This document shows positions 55,333 to 64,000 of a stretch of 64,000 bases of DNA, in pieces. Position numbers and translations under genes: made by a program. Numbering within the stretch: position 1 is the stretch's first letter; the number at the start of each line of letters is the position of its first letter. A model generated the notes under the pieces. It was not told the DNA's origin. It searched no databases and was given only the letters and a program-made list of their open reading frames with translations. The DNA comes from Microbotryum silenes-acaulis. Taxonomy: Eukaryota; Basidiomycota; Microbotryomycetes; Microbotryales; Microbotryaceae. Location: NCBI GenBank assembly GCA_003665825.1, contig QPFY01000008.1, forward strand, positions 372,001 to 436,000, given 5' to 3'.

Positions 55333-57961
55333 ATGGTCTTCCATTTTCAACGACGACGCTCAAAGTCCGCCGGAGCATTCGACTCCTCTCCCTCCCCATC
55401 GCGACCGGCAGAGACGGTTCCTCCCGTCCCAACTCTTCCATCGGCGATGCTTGCTATCAACAAAGAACGCTCAAAGACTAACAAACTCGTCCGAGGCATG
55501 GTGAGAAGAGTCAAGAGTGGTGATTTGCATCGAAAGGAATCTTCATCGAGGGAGCCACAACTTGACAAGTCTGTCGATCCTGCGCGCGGTACCACCCCTA
55601 ATCGTCGGTCCAACATCTCCTCGTCTGTGCCAATCCCGTCAATCCCACCCATTCGTCTGGACCTTTCCCTGAGTGAGTCCGCTACCTGGCGTAGAGACTA
55701 TCCGAGACGATGCTCACCTTCACCTGCTATCACTTCGTTGCAGCATCCTCCAGTCTCCACTCGCTCGGTCCCCCCATCTCACCCCACCTCGATGACGAGT
55801 TCGCATCTTGGCTCGAAATCGTTCAAGCAGCCGGTGATTCAGCAAGTGATTCGACGTGTGAAACGAGTTGTCCTTCCACGCCTTCGTACACCAACACCAG
55901 CAATTCGTCATGTTCGGCCGCGTCGAGCGTTTCGCACGCGTCGTACAGGGGTACTAGTACCGTCAAGCTGGCTTCACCTCCTCTCACTCGAACTCGGACA
56001 TTCATTCCGCGCGATCCTCGGTTTCCCATCAGTCCAGAACTGGCTCAATACTCGGACTCGGGAGGTTCGTCACTTGACCCCAACACGTCCAACAAAAATC
56101 GCGTTACCGAGGTCGACGCTGAGGATGCCACCTACTACGGTCTTGACGTCGCCTTTCCTTTACCTGTCGCAACCTACTCCCGACCGCAATCAACCACACC
56201 GACACCCAAATCAACCATCCGCTCCAATTCGGACCGGATTGATAATCCGAAAGACCGTCTCGGCCTCGGTCCAAGAGGCGTCCACGTTCTAGACTACACC
56301 GTCCTGCGACTCTCATCCTCCTTCCCTCGCTCCGTGCCCATCCCTTCCCGACTTACTCGAACGCTGCATCATCCTCTCTCGACGAATAAGCATCGTCATA
56401 TTCAAGAAAAAGGACCGGAAATGGATATGCGCGTCGTCTTGGGTCGTGTTGGGATCGCAAGGAAAGCTCAACGAGGGGCGACTGCGCATGAACGGATCGA
56501 AGTGGAGGGCTATGGTTCTGCAACAGGGAACCAGGATGACGTCGTTCCTTTGACTGGGGCGCGGTCAATCCCTATCTCAATCCAACAAGTCCTAGGTCCA
56601 CTGGTTGATACCCTTCCCAGATCGACGATCGAGGAGGTACCCCTGACCATCGCAAAAAGACGCTCGATGTGTAGTACCTCCCTTCCTGGCACTCCCCAAC
56701 GAATCCAGCAATGGGCCACTCGACCCTCTTTCAGGGCTTCGCATGTCGAAATGCTTTTGTACTCCGACAGCATTGTTCTCAATCGACCGATCGAATCTCG
56801 ATTGAGATCTCCGCCCCTCTTCATGAGTGGTCGAATCCAAACGCTCGCCAAAATCGGTGGGCCCCCTTCTTCCTCGCGAGAATTCACCGAATCGATTACG
56901 CCTTTTTCGAAGATGTACTACCCGCCCCAGTACCGTCTTCCAGGCCCCATTGGGATCGGATGCGTACAAATTGTGCTTAAAGAGCGGCCTTCAAGTTACA
57001 TGTCCGCTCATCCGGCGTCAATAGGTCCGAGTCCAAGAAACTCGACACGGCGAGAGAAGGAGGAGAAGGAAGATGACACTCCTTTGGCATTGTTGGTCAC
57101 TCGGTCGATGTGAGTTCGAAGTCCACTCCGAAGGGATTCAGCGTCCTGAAGCTACTCTTTAGACGGAACAGCTTCTCTAGAAGGCTCACCGCACCCCCAA
57201 TGCTCGTTCCAAGAATTATTGAACCACCCCAACGTCCACCACGACGACGACCCGTCACTCAATTTGTACCCAAGACCCCACTCGCAGAAGATCCTCCCTC
57301 TCCAAGACCGTGTCTACCCGAATGGAAGAGGAGGGAAGAGATTGAACAAAGTCTCGCCAAACTTAACGGTTCACCTCCGAGACGAGCCAGTGGAGAGCGT
57401 GGTAGCCCTCGGCTTTCGGCTCAGATTGCACCGATCGCGAATACACCGATGGTTTCCTCTTTCCATCCGGGTAAGGGACTGGCTCATTCGAAGACACAAC
57501 CCAATTTACGTCCACATTCGACGGGTCCACTGCGGAGTCCGGATCCTCGTCTAGCAGCCTTCGGACCGACCTTCCATCCTCTGCCCCACCAAGCTCGCCA
57601 TCCAACCTACTTGCATCCAAGTTCCTCTCTCCCTCCTAGACCAAATCAAACCCCGCTCTTCCTCCCCATCAAGACAACTCACCTCTCGCACGACCTCTCG
57701 TCGCCCAATCTGACCCCACTCGCTCGCTCTCCATCTTCCGAGCCAGTCAACTCAAATTCCGCAGTGGAACCAACAACTCGGCCAAGCCGACCGATTCGAG
57801 CCCCGACGCGACCTGTGTTGAATGCTGATTCGACATCGGGGGGTCCATTGAGGGATGGGAAGCGCAAGTCATATGGAATAGGCTCAAAGATGGTGCAGGG
57901 AAATATCGTACTTTCACCGAGGTTGATGGCTGCAAGGAGGGTCTCGGAGATGAGGTGGTAG
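55333..57961 (+). CDS. large disordered protein of unknown function
   Basis: Exons 55333-55672, 55744-57109 and 57163-57961 join in phase (GTGAGT donors at both introns) and give 834 residues. No domain is recognised. The N-terminus is basic (MVFHFQRRRSKS, NKLVRGMVRRVKSGD). Exon 2 holds a short ordered-looking piece (LDDEFASWLEIVQAAGD) and long Ser/Thr/Pro stretches. Exon 3 contains PPRRRPVTQFVP, CLPEWKRREEIEQSLAKLNG and many SP/TP sites, the kind often phosphorylated by cyclin-dependent or MAP kinases. The first intron is needed to leave the frame of exon 1, which otherwise runs on to 56292 with less natural composition. Function cannot be given. Confidence 0.65.
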
Positions 57962-58194
57962 GTCGCAAGGCGGCTAGTCATGCTCCCGAGGCAGCGTAGT
58001 TACCGGGACAAGGACTTGTTGTATCATTGTAGCTTAATAAACATTTTAAGACATGAATCAAGCACGACATGCGGTGCATCGACTGTACTTGAACTTGTTC
58101 CAGCCTGTGAAAGTTCCTGGCCTCCGGATCGAGTTTTCTCCAAGTCCCTTGCTGCGTACTCTCTGTATTACAACATACAAGAAAAATTCCACTT

Positions 58195-59436
58195 TCAAGC
58201 CCTATTCATATAAGCCAACAACTCCTTCCTATCGTTCATCTCCTGCCTCTGCCTCATTTCAATCTCCCTACTCCCTTTACCCCTCTTCTCCACCTCCACC
58301 AAGTCCCTCCTCTTCCTCTCCTTCTCCTTCTCCTTCTTCCACTCTTTCAAAGCCCCCTCTTCCTCATCACCCTTGACCTTATTGCCCAACCCCTTCCTAT
58401 CAAACTTATCACTCGCCTTCAAAGGGACTTTCAAACCCCTGCCTTGTTCAGACCCTCCTCCTTCGCCCTGTTGGACGACGCCTAAAAAACCCCCTTCTTT
58501 CCACCCTTGTCTTTGTAAAATCCTCCATCCTATATTCGTCGAAGGGATCGCGTAATACGTTGGTGGGACTAAAGGGACGATCCCTTGTGTTTGAGCTTGG
58601 TCTTGTGGAGCTATAGGGTCGCCCAAGGGTTGGGAAGGGAGTAATTCGTGAATCGCTCGATGAAGAGGTGCGTTCGGTCGAGCTCGCTTGGTCCGAGGTA
58701 GTGGGTTAGGCAGTAACTTCGGTTCGGGGAGTCGAGTTAGAGGATCTAAAATGATGATGTCTTCATTCTCATCCGAAACGGAGTCCGAGTCCGAGTCGAA
58801 TTGATCAGTTGTGAGATCAAGATCGACTAGTTTTGATTCGCGAGAGTTTGAAATCCTTGAAGATTTCCGAACCGAATCCGACCTTTCGACGAGACGAGGT
58901 GGTGCGTTAATTCCTACGAGATTTTCGTACAATCCTCTGACTTGACTCCCTTTCGAGACTTGAGCTATCTCCCCTCCACTTTGATTCCCCTGCACTCCCA
59001 CTTCCCCGCCATTTAGGACAGGCATTGTCGCCTTGACGAACCGTATGCCAGGTCTCTTTGGCGCATAAGCAGGGAACCTCTCTCTATCATGTTCCCCAAC
59101 CTCCCCACGGATAGATCGATGTGGATCGTAGAACGAGGTACTGGAGCTGGCCACCGTGTGAGGTCGAATGTCGTCATCGCCACTTTGGGTGGAGGTGGAG
59201 GGGTGGGAGAAGATCCATTTAGGTGGGGAGAAGGCTCGGAGAGGGATGGTTACTTTGGGGGTTGGATTTGAGGGTGTAGTAATGGTGGCTTGGGCAGAGA
59301 AGTGGGCGACAGAGGATGAAGTCAGCTGGGACGAGGACGAGCTTGAGATTAAGGGTGGAGGATCCTCCAGCGAGTTAGACGACGCAGTGGATGACGAGGT
59401 TGATGCGACTGGTGAGGTAAAGGAAGTCGAGCTCAT
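58195..59436 (-). CDS. G-patch domain protein
   Basis: Single exon, 413 residues. A Ser-rich N-terminus and an acidic middle (DSDSDSVSDENEDIIILD near residue 220) precede a G-patch at about 295-345: IPSTNIGWRILQRQGWKEGG, FLGVVQQGEG, GRGLKVPLKASDKFDRKGLG. The remaining C-terminus is a highly charged helix (EWKKEKEKERKRRDLVEVE), probably RNA-binding. G-patch proteins usually activate DEAH helicases in splicing or ribosome assembly, so a nuclear RNA role is likely, but the partner is not evident. It converges with the plus-strand gene ending at 57961. Confidence 0.8.
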   Translation of the reverse strand: MSSTSFTSPVASTSSSTASSNSLEDPPPLISSSSSSQLTSSSVAHFSAQATITTPSNPTPKVTIPLRAFSPPKWIFSHPSTSTQSGDDDIRPHTVASSSTSFYDPHRSIRGEVGEHDRERFPAYAPKRPGIRFVKATMPVLNGGEVGVQGNQSGGEIAQVSKGSQVRGLYENLVGINAPPRLVERSDSVRKSSRISNSRESKLVDLDLTTDQFDSDSDSVSDENEDIIILDPLTRLPEPKLLPNPLPRTKRARPNAPLHRAIHELLPSQPLGDPIAPQDQAQTQGIVPLVPPTYYAIPSTNIGWRILQRQGWKEGGFLGVVQQGEGGGSEQGRGLKVPLKASDKFDRKGLGNKVKGDEEEGALKEWKKEKEKERKRRDLVEVEKRGKGSREIEMRQRQEMNDRKELLAYMNRA

Positions 59437-59684
59437 ACAGCCGCAACTCGAGCGGTCCGAGGCTATAGCGCCGTGATGGTTGTGGCACGAAGAAGCCAGC
59501 GGTAAGGCAGAGACGGACGGGCCAAGTGACGTGACTTGGGTCCTTGCGTTCGCTCGGTCTACTTTTGATCCTGGTCAATGACAGGTCGATACCACTCTCT
59601 CACGCATTCCAGCTTGTGTATCTATTTTATTCGACAAACAACAATTACATAAGAGAGAAAAAAGAACCACCCGACTCCGCCCCC

Positions 59685-62653
59685 TCAATCCTTTCGTTGA
59701 TTATCGACCTCCTCCTGAATCTCCTTCTGCACCCCCTGATTCTTCGCCTCCTCGGCCTCCTTCTTAGCCTCCTCCCTCTCCTCCCTAATCTCATCAATCT
59801 CCTCGTCCAAGCCGACATCATCAGCGTCTACGATCTCGAGCGGTTCACGTTCGATCAAAGGTTTGATGATGCGTTCAAAGTAAGGGTGCACCGTTTCGTG
59901 CGGGTTCGATTCCCTTACGCGGTCAAAGTACACCTTGTAGACATCGCCGGAGTAAACACCCAGAGGGGAATTGATGATGTGATCGGAGTAGTTGAACGCA
60001 TCGACGAGTGAAGCGGCGCAGTGACGTAACTCGCCACACAAGGACGTCACTTCGGCCGTGATACGATCCATCTGTTTAGGCGTGTAGAACTCGTACTTGA
60101 GGAACTGACCCGCGTTCTCTTCGATCGACCAAGCACCGTATAAGCGACAGATCTTCTCCAACGTCGCGACGACCCCGTTCGAAGGGTCCTCCGTAGCGGA
60201 CAATTCCTTGATCGCATCAACGAAACGACGGTAAATGTAACCCGCAGTGTGAACCTTGGCCGCGACGAAACGTTCTTGAGAGGTCAACTCCATCGCCTCG
60301 TCCTTCTCCTTACCCTCGGCGAGGTATTGTTCGAAACGTTCGGCAGCGTTTTTGACCGAATTGGCAGCAGCGACCGCCCATGCTTCACCGAGGACGTCGG
60401 CATCGAGCGCCTTGTCATCCGAAGGACACTTGCGTGACAAGATTTCGGGCAAGCGGTTGAGGTAAGCCGTTCCACCTGGCAAGGTTTGACCGGCCTTAGC
60501 ATCGGCATAAGCCGTGATCAATGATCGACCAGCCTGTAACGTCAAGATGGTGTTGTCTCCCTCCCACGTGCACTGTACGGCCTGGTCGTTGTACATGCTC
60601 GCCAAACCGGTATAGGCCGAGTAACCATGACCACCGCAACTCGCGCGACACTTTTCGATCGTTTCGAGGCCGTTCCAGGTGCAGAACGCCTTCAAACCGG
60701 CCGAGGTCGCGTGTACCTCCTTGAGTTTCTCGAGTACCTCTTTGGTCTCTTCGGGCGGCGAATCCGGACCCAACGATTCGAGTTGACCCGAAAGCGTCTC
60801 GAACATGGTCGTCATCTGCAACGCCGTGAAGCCCATCGCGACGGCTTGGGCGAGCAAAGGCAACAAACGACGTTGATGGATCGGGTAATCGATGATTTGC
60901 GTCTCGACATCGCGATTCCCGGACTTGAACTGACGGCGTACGATGGCGTACCGGATCGCAATCACGAGCGCCTTCTTGGAAACGTTGGCCGCATCGGCGA
61001 CCATCGCTGTACGACCCTGAAGCAAAGCACCGTACGTCAACGCGGCCAAAGGGGGTTCTTGCACGCTACCGTCTCGAGTGACTTGGGTGTGCTTCATCAG
61101 CATGTAGTGGCGAGGGATTCGGACGTTTGTGAATTGGCTATGGATGGCGGATAAGGGATATCAGCATCCCGTCAGGCGGATTGGTTCAAGAGCCCACTCA
61201 CATCCATCCATTATCGATACCGTCTCGACCCATCTTCTTGCCAATGTCTCCAATAGCAACACCGGGGAGGAGAGCAAAAGTCCTGAAAGAACACGAACGA
61301 TCTCATCAGCTCGACTAGAGTAAACCCTTGCGCAGTGCCGCTGTTGAACTCACTTGGGGTTACGAAGAGGGGCAATGAACGTCTTGACGCCATGCATCTT
61401 GCCCTTGATGACAAGCTGAGCAAATACGGCGCAATGCGTAGCCGTTTGGGCCGCACCACCGATCCACCATTTGGTCGCCGAGACCGAAGGCGTATGAATG
61501 ACGAACTCGTCCGTCGTCTCGTCAAAAGTCGCGGTCGTCTCCAACCCAGCGACGTTGGAACCATGAGCCAACTCGGTCATACCGAAGCAACCAACCATTC
61601 CGTTGAGACCCAAGACACCCTTTTCGAGCCAGTAAGAGAATTGATTCGCGGTCGCGGCGGATCGGATCGCGCCTAGAAAGAGACCGTAATGCACACCGTA
61701 GCGGGTCCAGAACGAAGGATCGGCGATACCGACAAGTTCCATGCGCTTGGTAAAAACGTCGAGGCGTTCGTTGAGCACGTAGTGAACCATTGTGGCACTG
61801 CGATGAGAGGGTACGATAGATCGGATGAGCCACTTTTTCACGCGGGAGACGCCAAAGCCTCCCTCGATGAAAGACGTACAACTTGGCCATGGTTCGTTCT
61901 CGAATTTGGTTCTTGGTCAAGTCATGAATATCGGCAAGCTAAACAGAGCAAACCCATCATCAGTAAATTCCTCCCCGATCGAAAAGTGCCGGCATGATAT
62001 CGCCGCCCCCACCTTGAAGAGAGGATCTCGCTCAATGTCCTGTCCAATTCACGAAGCTCGTATTAGTGAGCAGTTCTGGGAGGTCCTCAAAGCATCCACA
62101 TTCACCGGGATGATCAACGCACCTGCATGAACATCTCCTTGAGTTCGACATCTGCGGGAAAGCACGGAACGGGAAAAGAGGGGAAATTGAAGGGTAAGGA
62201 ATCGACTTTCACGTGTCAGTGACGACTCTATGACCCGATCGACGCAGAAGATCCAGTCGGGTCCAACTTGAATCGTCCCAAGAGGTTGATATCTTTCGAA
62301 AGTAATTCAAATCAGGGTGCCGATGTCGAGCAACAAGGCGCGACGTGCAGATAGCCCGACCCCCGAATGTCTAGACGACTTGGGATCACCGGCGTGGTCA
62401 AGTAGTGTCGTCCGATTCCGGGAACCGGAAATCGGGAGAAGCGTACTCGCGTGTACTGTACTATACCGTCCCACACCACCAATCCAATCGACAAATAACC
62501 AAAGTTCCCAACTGAACACTCACCCTTTTGTCCACCGCCCATCGCGTACGTCATTCTGCGCACGTCAAAGGGGCAATTCTCACGCTCACGGGACATGGTC
62601 TCCCGCGGCGAAGGAGCGGCCTTGACCAATGGGGCGGGCGAAGTGGGAGGCAT
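59685..62653 (-). CDS. POX1: acyl-CoA oxidase (peroxisomal beta-oxidation)
   Basis: Seven exons in phase: 62653-62524, 62151-62123, 62039-62013, 61938-61880, 61797-61354, 61282-61202, 61137-59685; 740 residues. The enzyme oxidises acyl-CoA to trans-2-enoyl-CoA with FAD and releases hydrogen peroxide, the first step of peroxisomal beta-oxidation. Visible blocks are [34 protein letters not shown] (flavin-binding region), [62 protein letters not shown] and [18 protein letters not shown]. Exons 2 and 3 are only 29 and 27 nt. The C-terminus is an extra charged helix ending NQRKD; there is no SKL-type signal and no clear PTS2, as in yeast Pox1, which enters peroxisomes by a non-PTS1 route. Confidence 0.92.
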
Positions 62654-63292
62654 GGTCGTTATAAGGCTGTCTGTCGATCCAGTACCTCTACCTAAGTACA
62701 GTGAACTGTTCAACAGAGACTGTCCAAGGCACGATGGACCGACCTTTATGGGGAGAGCTGTGGGTGAGATGGGGGACGATGATCAAAGTAAGTCCGCCCC
62801 TGCCAGCCCGGACCTGTCGCCGTCATTGCTGCCTCGTCCTTTTTGGACCGGCCGGCCCGAGGCCGCGCAACCTCGCCGAAGGCCGTAGCGTGCGCATCGC
62901 CGCATGCCCATGACGGCTCCCGGCGCGCGAGTGGTAACCGGAGCACAGCCTGTCGCTGATTTCACACCTAGATCGGTCGCCAATTTGTGATTCTACTTGC
63001 TCATCAGGTCACATGATGCCGCTTGGACATTTTTCCAGCTACGAAGTGAAATCAGCTCTCCTGCATCTCCTGCATCTCCTGCATGTCGATCGACCAGAAG
63101 TCTCTCGCACGCAGCTTGCGGAGTTGGGAGGGGAGTTAATCGTCAAGGCTGTCATTACAAGTATACAAAAAAAAAGAGACCATATGTGCAACGGGAACGA
63201 AAATAAACGAGTGGAGGGAGCGAGGTGTGATAAATTGAAAAACACCTTCGACAAGTCATCAGAAAACAAATAGAAGAGAACTCGAAGCCTGC
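62654..63292. other. intergenic, nothing recognised
   Basis: Upstream of the acyl-CoA oxidase gene and downstream of the mitofusin gene, both on the minus strand. No gene, repeat or RNA recognised. Confidence 0.5.
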
Positions 63293-64000
63293 TCAAACGA
63301 CAACGGATTCGACCTTGCTATCCTCCTGTGCGACCTTGTTCTCGAATTCGGCCAACCACTTGAGTGCACCTTCGGCCTTGCTAACCGTTGATTCGACCTC
63401 CTTACGTTCAGCAGCGGATTGATCCAAAGCAGCACGGAACCTCTCCCTCAGATCCCATCCGGCCAAGCGCAAGACTTTGCGCGTTTCCCGGGCGATGCGT
63501 TCAGAATGAGCCGAGGCAAAGGTTACGGGCGGTTGCGTAGCTGTTGTAGAAGCAGCCGAAGCTGATGAAGGGGCAAGTACGAGCGCATCGGACGAAGCGA
63601 GCGAGGCTTGCAACTTGCGACCAATGTTGCGAGGGATCGCCCTCGGCAAGTCTACGATCACATACGTGACGAAACCGACGGTGATGAGACCTAGGATGGG
63701 AGCAGCCCACTTCTTGGCCTTGTCGCTACCGAGCACCTCAAAGATGCGCGTGATCGAGTCCATCGTACCCTTGACGCCAATGACGCGACTACCGAGCATC
63801 CCGATCGTGCCCACGCCGAGACCGAGGATCGTACTCGTTTCGACGAGGTCATCATCATGCGTCTTCTTGCCGCTCAGTCGCGAGCCATGCGAGTAGAGGC
63901 GCTCGAGATCGAACAGGTCAAAGATTGAGACTTCAAAGTCCGTCGCGGACCACGAGGTTGACGAAAGGCCCGTAGCGCCCGTGCCCAATCCGAGACCCGT
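63293..64000 (-). CDS. FZO1: mitofusin Fzo1, C-terminal part (gene runs off the window)
   Basis: The frame is open from the window end to the stop at 63293, about 235 residues. Features are two membrane segments (ILGLGVGTIGMLGSRVIG and APILGLITVGFVTYVIVDLP) with a short loop of SDKAKKW type between them, then DLPRAIPRNIGRKL and a long helical C-terminus (ERIARETRKVLRLAGWDLRE). This is the outer-membrane anchor and heptad-repeat tail of fungal Fzo1, the GTPase that tethers and fuses mitochondrial outer membranes. The GTPase domain and start lie beyond 64000, so completeness cannot be judged. Confidence 0.8.
   Translation of the reverse strand, partial: TGLGLGTGATGLSSTSWSATDFEVSIFDLFDLERLYSHGSRLSGKKTHDDDLVETSTILGLGVGTIGMLGSRVIGVKGTMDSITRIFEVLGSDKAKKWAAPILGLITVGFVTYVIVDLPRAIPRNIGRKLQASLASSDALVLAPSSASAASTTATQPPVTFASAHSERIARETRKVLRLAGWDLRERFRAALDQSAAERKEVESTVSKAEGALKWLAEFENKVAQEDSKVESVVV

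Noticed and set aside
59895..59930. GGGTTCGATTCCC, like a tRNA T-arm
   Set aside because: It lies inside the acyl-CoA oxidase reading frame and no acceptor stem or D-arm surrounds it.
1..64000. CRISPR arrays, operons, bacterial promoters or ribosome binding sites
   Set aside because: None seen, and none expected in intron-rich fungal nuclear DNA.

Overview
The window is nuclear DNA of a filamentous or dimorphic fungus, very probably a basidiomycete. The signs are a GC-rich sequence, genes with many short introns (mostly about 53-90 nt, donors GTGAGT/GTAAGT/GTGGGT, acceptors CAG/TAG), no operons, and protein families such as a fungal Msb2-like mucin, CipC/DUF3759, a DUF7707-like GPI protein, a Zrg17-like CDF protein and a Hac1/Cib1-type bZIP factor. 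Intron density together with copia elements and small secreted cysteine proteins would fit Pucciniomycotina (a Microbotryum-like smut or relative). That placement is inference from gene style, not from a search. All exon joins below were made by hand from splice consensus and reading phase.

Layout. 2.3-6.0 kb: Msb2-like membrane mucin. 6.7-12.0 kb: WDR7/rabconnectin-3-beta-like WD40 protein, seven exons. 12.8-13.5 kb: L-rhamnose mutarotase. 13.7-15.3 kb (minus): unknown membrane protein. 15.8-17.4 kb: cysteine-rich, probably GPI-anchored secreted protein. 18.2-19.3 kb: CipC-like protein. 19.9-27.7 kb: accessory region made of a tandem duplication of a gene for a small secreted seven-cysteine protein. 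One copy is broken by a copia retrotransposon and the other is intact. 28.7-30.6 kb (minus): verprolin/WIP. 31.8-33.5 kb: bHLH factor. 34.2-34.7 kb (minus): 94-residue secreted protein. 35.8-38.6 kb (minus): Zrg17-like CDF protein. 39.7-40.8 kb: WW-domain protein. 40.9-42.8 kb (minus): bZIP factor. 44.5-47.0 kb (minus): Hac1/XBP1-type bZIP factor. 47.0-50.1 kb: no recognisable gene. 50.1-54.9 kb (minus): SAC3 mRNA-export scaffold, nine exons. 55.3-58.0 kb: unknown disordered protein. 58.2-59.4 kb (minus): G-patch protein. 59.7-62.7 kb (minus): acyl-CoA oxidase. 63.3 kb to the end (minus): C-terminal part of the mitofusin Fzo1.

Two things stand out. First, the Hac1-like gene carries what looks like an Ire1-cleaved unconventional intron of only 23 nt. 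Two adjacent hairpins with 7-nt loops mark it, and its removal shifts the frame exactly into an otherwise orphan acidic C-terminal reading frame, as in XBP1/HAC1/cib1. Second, the duplicated secreted-protein genes keep near-identical promoters and signal peptides and identical cysteine spacing (C-x15-C-x12-C-x1-C-x13-C-x19-C-x2-C), while the rest of the mature protein has diverged strongly. This is the pattern expected of a fast-evolving effector family. The copia element landed inside the signal peptide of one copy. The remaining genes look like ordinary housekeeping genes with no shared pathway.
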